This document shows, in pieces, positions 56,968 through 63,529 of a DNA stretch of 63,529 nt. Origin of the DNA: a bacterium (lineage in GTDB: Bacteria; Lindowbacteria; 2-12-FULL-62-27); assembly GCA_016202645.1 (NCBI GenBank), contig JACQOF010000030.1, positions 1 through 63,529 on the forward strand, in the 5' to 3' direction. The notes beneath the pieces were generated by a model, which had not been told where the DNA came from, did no database searches, and saw nothing but the letters and a program-made list of their open reading frames with translations. The position numbers were made by a program, and so were the translations under genes. Every line of letters begins with the position of its first letter. Position 1 is the first letter of the stretch.

Positions 56968-58424
56968 AGGTCCACCGAAATCTTGAAGCGGATGAGGGTC
57001 TCGGGATTTTTCGTCAGATAGGCGGCCCCTGGGTAAAACTTGCCGATTTTCAGCTGGTACTTCACGTCGCTCATGAGCCGCCAGGTCATCCAGACGTCAA
57101 ATTCATGGCCTATTTTCTTCGAAGCCCCGGCGCCCCGGATCATGTATGGGTCTGACGTCGCGCCGCTCGCCTTGTCCCGCCAGTAGTAGTAGAGATCCGG
57201 ATGGATGATGAACCCGGACCAGAGGCGGTTCCTGGACCAGCCGAAGGGCTTGAATCCAAATCCGGTTTTGCTGACGCGGATGTTGGTCAGAGTCGGCGCC
57301 AGGGCGAATCCGAGATTGGCGCCGCCGAATGCCATGAATCGGCTGTCTTTTCCGCCGGTGCCGCTGCCGTTCAGGGAGCCGCTCCCGCCTGTCGTAGAAA
57401 ATATGTTTCCGACGGCGTCGCCGTCGCCGCTGCCGTACAGGTAATCCGTATGAACGGATAGATTCAGAGCGCCGCTGAAGTAATACGCGAGACGGGCGTG
57501 GATGGCGGAAGCGTCGACGCTGACGCGGCTTCCGGGCGCGGGATTGTTGGCGTTTGAATCAGAAAAAGTTTTGCCGCTTTCGAGGATGTATTGAAATTGG
57601 TAGTGAAGACGTGAGAAGACGCGCCCAAAAAAGGTGGCGCCCAGATACAGCGAATCAAATTGGTGCTTCTGCCCGGCGTCATCCGCTGTCTCCGGGTTGC
57701 CGTCCTTGTTCCAGACGCTGAAAAAATTCAGGCTCTGGTTCTGCGTGTAATGCCAGAAATATTGCATGCCCGAAAACCACCGCTTGGTACGGCCGGGATT
57801 CCGTGACAGAAAATCGATGTTGTTGTCGCCGGGCTGTTGCCGGACCAGAAATGCCTCGAAGGCCTGCCGGGGCGTCTTCAGATCGTACTTGAGGCCGTCG
57901 GCAACCAGCGCGAACACGAGGGAATTTTTGACCTCGACGTATTGGCGCCCGGCGGTGACTCGCTGCTTGAACGGGGCCCCGCCGAAATCGTGTTCCAGAT
58001 AGGCCATTTCGACCGACGGCTGGATCCAGTCGTGCTTCCGAATCGACGGCGTCGTCCGGCTGTTCAGCGTATAGGTCGTTCCGAGCCGCGCGTAGGCGCG
58101 GGTCCGGCCGGAACCGCTCCGGCCTGAAGCGTAAAAGCGGAGATCGTGATCCCAGACGTGGTCGAGCAAGTCCGGGGTGGAACGGTCGCGGTCGTCCTGG
58201 TCGGATCCGGCGTACGAGCTGGAGAGCCATGATCCGAAATTCATCCGCCATCCCGGGCTGCGCTGATAAGTCTCCCAGGATTTTTCCGTCCGGCGAAGCT
58301 CGTCGAGGGCCTCCTGACGTTCCCGCCGGATTTCCTCCGCCGAATGCTGGGCGTCGGCGGACGGGATACGGACGCCCAGCGCCGCCAGAATAACTCCGCA
58401 GATCAACAGTCGTCTCAAATTCAT
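56964..58424 (-). CDS. Outer-membrane beta-barrel protein (alginate-export-like)
   Basis: A 486-residue protein with a signal peptide (LLICGVILAALGVRIPSADA), a short periplasmic coiled coil (AEEIRRERQEALDELRRTEKSW) and a long barrel of alternating polar/hydrophobic strands (AYARLGTTYTLNS, SLVFALVADGLKYDLK, GMQYFWHYTQNQSLNFFSVW, GSWL etc.) ending RFKISVDL. The strand pattern resembles the alginate_exp family. ATG 58424 shares a base with the preceding stop (TGATG); a GTG at 58427 is an alternative. It lies between the giant surface protein and the FecR protein. Confidence 0.7.
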   Translation of the reverse strand: MNLRRLLICGVILAALGVRIPSADAQHSAEEIRRERQEALDELRRTEKSWETYQRSPGWRMNFGSWLSSSYAGSDQDDRDRSTPDLLDHVWDHDLRFYASGRSGSGRTRAYARLGTTYTLNSRTTPSIRKHDWIQPSVEMAYLEHDFGGAPFKQRVTAGRQYVEVKNSLVFALVADGLKYDLKTPRQAFEAFLVRQQPGDNNIDFLSRNPGRTKRWFSGMQYFWHYTQNQSLNFFSVWNKDGNPETADDAGQKHQFDSLYLGATFFGRVFSRLHYQFQYILESGKTFSDSNANNPAPGSRVSVDASAIHARLAYYFSGALNLSVHTDYLYGSGDGDAVGNIFSTTGGSGSLNGSGTGGKDSRFMAFGGANLGFALAPTLTNIRVSKTGFGFKPFGWSRNRLWSGFIIHPDLYYYWRDKASGATSDPYMIRGAGASKKIGHEFDVWMTWRLMSDVKYQLKIGKFYPGAAYLTKNPETLIRFKISVDL

Positions 58425-61400
58425 CACCTCACGATCGCCAGTTTATCAACCAGCTTCGTCCCGCTCGACTGGATAATGTAAATATAAACGCCGGACCCGA
58501 GCCGCTGGCCGTGCCGGTCGGTCGTGTCCCACTGGGTCAGGTTCGATCCCAAAAATCCGGTGGTCTCGATTTGCCTGACCAGGCGGCCGCCGACGTCGAA
58601 AATCCGAATCGTTACCGGCGCGGTCGCGCCGAGATTATACTTGAAGGTTATCTTGCCCGTGGACTCGTCCGGGCCGGGGTTCGGGTAGACGAAGGTGTGT
58701 TCCTTCGAAAGCGGCGCGGCGAGATAGGCGGCCAGTAGCTCCGGCATGCCAACAAGGACGCTGACTTGGCTGGGCGCGTTGAGTCCGCCGACGTTGGACA
58801 GAAGAACCGTTGTCTGTTTCCGGAGATCCATCGGGCCTTGCGGGCCGCCCACCAGGAAGGCGGCGTACTTGCTCGGAATTCCGCCGATGCCGTCCAGCGA
58901 GAGCAGAACGGGTCCGTTCAGATCCGTCGCCACATCGATGTTCCAAGTCTGGAGCGTTGCGATTGGATCGACGAAACTCGCGGCACGGGAGACGCCCGCT
59001 GGGTCTTCGATCGAGACAGACAGATATTCCGTGGCCACGGGCGGGGGCTCACGGCGGCTGGCGAGAGCGGCGTCGGCCGGTGTGGCCTTGACCCCGATAT
59101 AATTTTGCACGTCCTGGATCTGGCCCTTCTGAGCAGTCACGCGGACGAACCAGTCCTGATCGGACGTGTTGTCGTAATTCCCGGCGATGAATTTCGGCGC
59201 CTGATTCCAGATTTCGGCGGCGGTGTCGGACGGGGTCGACGGGTTCGGATAGACGTACATGGAACAGGACTGCAGCGCGTACAGAGCAAACCCAACCATC
59301 GGCTTGAGCTGGATACGGGAGAGAGTCGGCGTCAACGGATCGGGGCCCCAGCTGTAGCCGTTGCCATTGTACCAGTAGATGACGTTCTCGATGAGGCCCG
59401 CGGTCGCCGCTTCGGCCGGCGTCAGAAGACCCGACGTGGAGGACTTGAAGCGGACGCTTGAATCCCAGTCGACGAAGAAGTACTGCCCGTTGCCGACCAT
59501 GTTCCAGGCGGTGTTGAGCTGGTAGGCGAGCGTATCGAAGCCCTCTGTACCCTGCGTGACCAACCGGCCGCCGGTGGCGCTGTAGACCCAGTAAGCCCGG
59601 CCGCGGGAGACGGTGGTCGGCTGGATATATTTATTGAAGATCGGATCGGCGCTGGCGTTTTCATCCCACCAGAACACCAGCGCGTCCGTCAGGTCATCCT
59701 TGATCAGGGCGTCGACGGAACTGGCGCTGAGCGTGACCTTGTTCGACGTCACCATCTTCCACTTGGCGGCGGCCACGTCGATGCCGTCGGCGTAGGCGAG
59801 GAAGATCGCCGACACGGCGGTGTTCGAGTCGGAGGTTGCCTTGATCTCGTATACGCCGGCGGCGGCGCCAAGCGTGAATGTCTCCGAGATGTAGCCTTCG
59901 GTGTCGGTGAAACTGGTCTTGGTCGTGGCCGAGGAGACGCCGCCGAAGTAGCCGCCGCTGCTGGACGGCCGCGCAATCGTAAACGTGACGGGGGAATACG
60001 GCACGGGCTGGGGCGTCAGTCGCGTGTCGATGACTTGGAGACGGATCGGCAGGGTCAGGGTCAGGGTCTGGGTGATTTGCGCGAGCTGATGATTGCCGCT
60101 GATGATGTTGATGGTGCCGACGTACTGCACGGCTGAACCGGTGTCGACGCCGAAGGCCCGCGTGTCCGAGTAGGGGCCGACGTTGCCCAGATGGTCGATG
60201 GCACGGACGCGCCAATAGTAGGTGTCGGCGGCGAGGCCCGTGTCAAAGTACGTGTCGGACGTGAATGCGCCGTCGATGGTGTCGGCAAAAATCGTTGTGA
60301 CGAAGTATACCGTATCGGAGATTTCCAGGACATAGGAATCGATTCCCACGCTGTCGGAAACGGCAACCCAGGTGAAGGTCGGCGTCGTGTCCTGCGTGAG
60401 CGTGTCGGCGAGCGGAAGGCTCAGGGTGACTTTGCCGACGCCGGTGTCGAACAGGAACCCGCGCACGGAACTCGTGTCCTCCGTCCCCGCTGTGTTGCGG
60501 CCAAGCACGCGCCAGAAATAGGTGTCTTCGACGGTCAGAGCGGCGATCACGGCGTTCGTCGTCAGGACGGTGGTCGCGCTGGCGACACTGGTGAAGACGC
60601 TGCTGAACGAGAGCTGGAGGGTATAGGTTTCGGCGTTTCCGGTCCAGGCGAAATAGGGCTGGATCACGTTGGTGCTGTGGCCGCTTGCCGGAGAGACCAG
60701 AGTGACGCTGATCTGGGTGGTGTCGATTGAGAAAAAGAATGTGTCGGAATAGGCGCCCCGGTTGCCCAGACGGTCGATGGCCCGGACGCGCCAGTAGTAG
60801 GTGTCGGCGGCCAGCGCGGTTGGCGTGTCGGAAGTCCGCGAGCCGCTGATGGTGTCGGCGAAGGCCAGGGTGGAGAAAATCTTGCTGAGAGAGACTTCAA
60901 GCGCGTAGGAATCGACGCCGACGCTGTCGGACAGAGCATTCCAGGTGAGCACCGGGCGAGTATCGTTGATGATTTCGCTGTCGGCCGGAGAGTTCAGGAC
61001 AACGATGTTGACGTGGGTGTCCAGGACAAATCCCCGGGTTGTCGATGGGGTCCCGACGTTCCTCAGATGGTCTATGCCGCGGACACGCCAGTAATACGTG
61101 TCGTTGTAGAGGCCGGTGATGGTGTCGGATGTTGAATTGGCATCCAAGGTATCGGTGAAGAGGACGCTGGAAAACGCCACGGAGATGGAAACATCCAGCA
61201 CGTAGGAGTCGATGCCGACGCTGTCGCTCAGGGCTGACCAGGACACAACCACGGATGAATTCGTGGTCTCGTGACCGTTGGCCGGTGCCACCGCGGTAAC
61301 CTGTCGGACGGACGTGTCCACGAGGAAGCCGTCGAACTGGGTGTCGTAGAAATTAAGGCTGTTTCGGCCGATGACCCGCCAGTAGTACGTGTCCTCCACT

Positions 61401-63529
61401 GTGAAGCTCCGCGTGACGGTGGTCTCAGTCGTGTCGGTGACGGCGGCGATGAGGCTGGTGAAATTGCTGTCCCGGGCAAGCTGCCAGGTATAGGTCTCGG
61501 CGTTCAGGCTCCCCCAGAGAAAGACGATGGTGGTGACGTTGGTCTCGTTCCCGCCGATCGGAGCAATCAGGGTGACGACGTTGCCGGTGTCGATCTGAAG
61601 CGTGAACGTGTCGCCGAAGGCGCCGGAATTTCTCAGTTTGTCAACAGCCCGGACACGCCAGTAATAGGTGTCGGCGAAGAGAGAATCCGGGGTATTGCTG
61701 GTCAGCGCCCCGGAAATTGTATCGGAGTAGGCCATGGTCAGGAAGTACGGGCTCTTGGAAACTTCGATCGCATAGGAGTCGATCCCCACGCTGTCGGCTA
61801 CGGCCTGCCAGGTAAAGGTGGGCGTTGTGTCGCCCGTACGGGTCCCGTTGGCCGGGCTGACCAAAGTGACCGTGTCGACGTCGGTGTCGAGGACAAATCC
61901 GCGGGCTGTGGGGAAGGTGCCCCGGTTCCCCAGGTTGTCGATCGCCTGCACTCGCCAATAGTAGGTGTCATTGTAGAGGCCGGTGATCGTGTCGCTGGTC
62001 AGGACGCCATCAATGGTGTCGACAAACGCCAGGGTTGTGAAGGCGGTTGTCCGGGAAACTTCCATCACATAACTGTCAATCCCGACACTGTCCGTGACGG
62101 CGGCCCAGCCTGCCAGGAAATTGGCCGTGCTGGTTTCGTGGCCGGCGGCCGGGTAGGACAGGCTGACGGTATTGACGATGGTGTCGGTCACGAATCCACG
62201 GATGGTCAGGAACGGGCCTTCATTGCTGAAATTGTCGGTCCCGCGCACACGCCAGTAATAGGTGTCGTTGTAGAGGCCGGTGATGGTGTCGCTGAGAAAC
62301 ACGCCGTCGACGGTGTCCGTGAAAACGAGGAGCAAAAATGCCGTGTCCCGGGAGACTTCGACGGAGTAGGAATCGATGCCTGAGCTGTCGACGATGGCCT
62401 GCCAGCTGACGAGGAAGTTGATGACGTTCGTTTCGTGGCCGTCCGCGGGCAGGGACAGGGTTACGGGGTCAACGGTGGTGTCGATGAAGAGCCTCCGCGT
62501 GTCGGAATAGATTCCCATGTTGCCGAGCTGGTCGATCGCCCGGACGCGCCAGTAGAAGGTGTCCGTGGTCAGATTCGCGGCGGTGTCGCTGGTGAGGGCC
62601 CCATCAATCGTGTCCTTGAACGCCAATGTCTCAAATCCCGGAGATAGAGAAACTTCGATCGCGTAACTGTCAATGCCGGAACTGTCCAACACGGCATTCC
62701 AGGTGAATAGGATCTCAATGTTTTTCGTCTCATAATCGTCTAGAGGAAGCGCAAGCGTGACTTTGCCGACAAGGGTGTCCGTCAGGAAAGCGCGCGTGTC
62801 GGACATTGGACCGATATTTCCCAAATCGTCGGTCGCACGGACCCGCCAGTAGTAGGTGTCGTTGTATAGCCCTGTGACGGTGTCGCTGGTCAGAAGTCCG
62901 TCCAGTGTGTCGGTGAAGGTGACATTCGTGAAGCTCAAATTGGTTGCGACTTCCAGGTGGTAACTGTCCACGCCAACACTGTCCGAAACCGCGGACCAAC
63001 CCACCAGAATGTTGATCACGGTGGTGTCGTGGCGGTCCGCAGGGTAGGACAAGGCGACTTGGTTCACGATCGTGTCCGTCACAAACCCGCGGGTGTCCGA
63101 GTACGGCCCGGCGTTGCCGAGATTGTCGACGGCACGAATGCGCCAGTGGTAGGTGTCGTTGTAAAGGCCGGTGAGGGTGTCGCTCGAAAGGGCCCCGTCA
63201 AGGGTGTCCGTGAAGATCATGTTGGAAAAAGTTGGATTCGTCGCGACTTCGATCGCGTAGCTGTCCACACCGACGCTGTCCGCGCCGACCGTCACCCAGC
63301 TCACCAGGATGCCGATGGCCGTGGTTTCGTGGGCGTTGGCCGGGGCGGTAAGCGTCACGGCGTTGACGATGGTGTCGGTCACAAATCCCCGCGCGGTCCC
63401 GAAGGTTCCCTGATTGCCCAGGTTGTCGATGGCGCGGACCCGCCAGTAGTAGGTGTCGTTGTAGAGGCCGGTGATCGTGTCGCTCGTGAGGGCCCCGTCC
63501 AGCGTGTCCGTGAACACCAGGTTCACAAA
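58424..63529 (-). CDS. Giant surface protein with Ig/FN3-like repeats and FlgD-type C-terminus (5' end outside window)
   Basis: About 1700 residues are visible; the N-terminus is beyond the right edge. Roughly the first 1100 residues are eleven complete repeats plus one partial repeat of 85-100 residues, each with phrases like V.L..PA.GHET, SDSVGIDSYAIEVS and GLYNDTYYWRVRAIDNLGN. They look like FN3/Ig-like folds. A non-repeat region follows, with KWKMVTSNKVTLSASSVDAL and AWNMVGNGQYFFVDW. The last 90 residues (YPNPGPDESTGKITFKYNLG ... LGSGVYIYIIQSSGTKLVDKLAIVR) form a FlgD-Ig/sorting-type C-terminal domain. Likely cell-surface or secreted, perhaps adhesive. Confidence 0.8.
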   Translation of the reverse strand, partial: FVNLVFTDTLDGALTSDTITGLYNDTYYWRVRAIDNLGNQGTFGTARGFVTDTIVNAVTLTAPANAHETTAIGILVSWVTVGADSVGVDSYAIEVATNPTFSNMIFTDTLDGALSSDTLTGLYNDTYHWRIRAVDNLGNAGPYSDTRGFVTDTIVNQVALSYPADRHDTTVINILVGWSAVSDSVGVDSYHLEVATNLSFTNVTFTDTLDGLLTSDTVTGLYNDTYYWRVRATDDLGNIGPMSDTRAFLTDTLVGKVTLALPLDDYETKNIEILFTWNAVLDSSGIDSYAIEVSLSPGFETLAFKDTIDGALTSDTAANLTTDTFYWRVRAIDQLGNMGIYSDTRRLFIDTTVDPVTLSLPADGHETNVINFLVSWQAIVDSSGIDSYSVEVSRDTAFLLLVFTDTVDGVFLSDTITGLYNDTYYWRVRGTDNFSNEGPFLTIRGFVTDTIVNTVSLSYPAAGHETSTANFLAGWAAVTDSVGIDSYVMEVSRTTAFTTLAFVDTIDGVLTSDTITGLYNDTYYWRVQAIDNLGNRGTFPTARGFVLDTDVDTVTLVSPANGTRTGDTTPTFTWQAVADSVGIDSYAIEVSKSPYFLTMAYSDTISGALTSNTPDSLFADTYYWRVRAVDKLRNSGAFGDTFTLQIDTGNVVTLIAPIGGNETNVTTIVFLWGSLNAETYTWQLARDSNFTSLIAAVTDTTETTVTRSFTVEDTYYWRVIGRNSLNFYDTQFDGFLVDTSVRQVTAVAPANGHETTNSSVVVSWSALSDSVGIDSYVLDVSISVAFSSVLFTDTLDANSTSDTITGLYNDTYYWRVRGIDHLRNVGTPSTTRGFVLDTHVNIVVLNSPADSEIINDTRPVLTWNALSDSVGVDSYALEVSLSKIFSTLAFADTISGSRTSDTPTALAADTYYWRVRAIDRLGNRGAYSDTFFFSIDTTQISVTLVSPASGHSTNVIQPYFAWTGNAETYTLQLSFSSVFTSVASATTVLTTNAVIAALTVEDTYFWRVLGRNTAGTEDTSSVRGFLFDTGVGKVTLSLPLADTLTQDTTPTFTWVAVSDSVGIDSYVLEISDTVYFVTTIFADTIDGAFTSDTYFDTGLAADTYYWRVRAIDHLGNVGPYSDTRAFGVDTGSAVQYVGTINIISGNHQLAQITQTLTLTLPIRLQVIDTRLTPQPVPYSPVTFTIARPSSSGGYFGGVSSATTKTSFTDTEGYISETFTLGAAAGVYEIKATSDSNTAVSAIFLAYADGIDVAAAKWKMVTSNKVTLSASSVDALIKDDLTDALVFWWDENASADPIFNKYIQPTTVSRGRAYWVYSATGGRLVTQGTEGFDTLAYQLNTAWNMVGNGQYFFVDWDSSVRFKSSTSGLLTPAEAATAGLIENVIYWYNGNGYSWGPDPLTPTLSRIQLKPMVGFALYALQSCSMYVYPNPSTPSDTAAEIWNQAPKFIAGNYDNTSDQDWFVRVTAQKGQIQDVQNYIGVKATPADAALASRREPPPVATEYLSVSIEDPAGVSRAASFVDPIATLQTWNIDVATDLNGPVLLSLDGIGGIPSKYAAFLVGGPQGPMDLRKQTTVLLSNVGGLNAPSQVSVLVGMPELLAAYLAAPLSKEHTFVYPNPGPDESTGKITFKYNLGATAPVTIRIFDVGGRLVRQIETTGFLGSNLTQWDTTDRHGQRLGSGVYIYIIQSSGTKLVDKLAIVR

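Overview
The window looks like the chromosome of a GC-rich, Gram-negative (diderm) bacterium from a poorly sampled lineage. Evidence for two membranes: TonB/ExbB/ExbD with a TonB-dependent receptor, outer-membrane barrels, a TRAP transporter with a TatT-type lipoprotein, and a giant Ig-like surface protein with a FlgD-type C-terminal domain. No single gene fixes the phylum. The tRNA-Leu(UAA) gene carries a group I intron of the cyanobacterial/plastid trnL type, although nothing else looks cyanobacterial.

Region 1 (1-39887) is best read as one heavily rearranged integrated element. From left to right it holds: the end of an IS transposase; a phage head module on + (HGGXSTG/TerS-like protein, portal, protease-scaffold fusion, cement-like protein, major capsid); a 12-kb block of non-phage DNA; more phage late genes on + (structural proteins, terminase large subunit, amidase, 3TM holin, XhlA-like protein); a defence island on - (ABC-three-component system with a Cas2-fold protein behind it); a nucleotidyltransferase two-gene module between paired 42-bp palindromes; early or plasmid-like genes on - (ArdC, RecB/Cas4-type nuclease, a protein ending DDNVPF, SLOG protein); and a replication/integration module (HTH protein, plasmid-type RepA with an iteron/DnaA-box region, regulator, tyrosine integrase) abutting tRNA-Thr(CGT). 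Head, packaging, lysis, RepA and integrase together suggest an integrated phage-plasmid. No tail genes are visible.

The non-phage block (about 6.95-19.2 kb) carries a compact metal or chelate uptake operon on -: exbB-exbD-tonB-TonB receptor-IspH-like protein-dppA-dppB-[dppC-dppD-dppF fusion]-methyltransferase, most joints being ATGA overlaps. It faces a divergent Fur-family regulator. The block is bracketed by 131-bp direct repeats of a membrane glycosyltransferase fragment and ends beside a truncated CRP-like gene. A second, AT-rich insertion (DarT/ART-like gene) sits between portal and protease. Both insertions end on the right at the same composite motif.

Region 2 (39888-63529) is ordinary chromosome: tRNA-Thr, TatT-TatP-DctQM TRAP transporter, initiator tRNA, SWIB protein, AmiC-type amidase, AddA/AddB helicase-nuclease, FmdB, the intron-bearing tRNA-Leu, PgeF, a minimal metallopeptidase, CinA, and a three-gene surface operon (giant repeat protein, barrel protein, FecR protein). 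addA contains two in-frame copies of a 59-bp double-hairpin element.

All assignments come from reading translations and motifs by eye; no database search was run.
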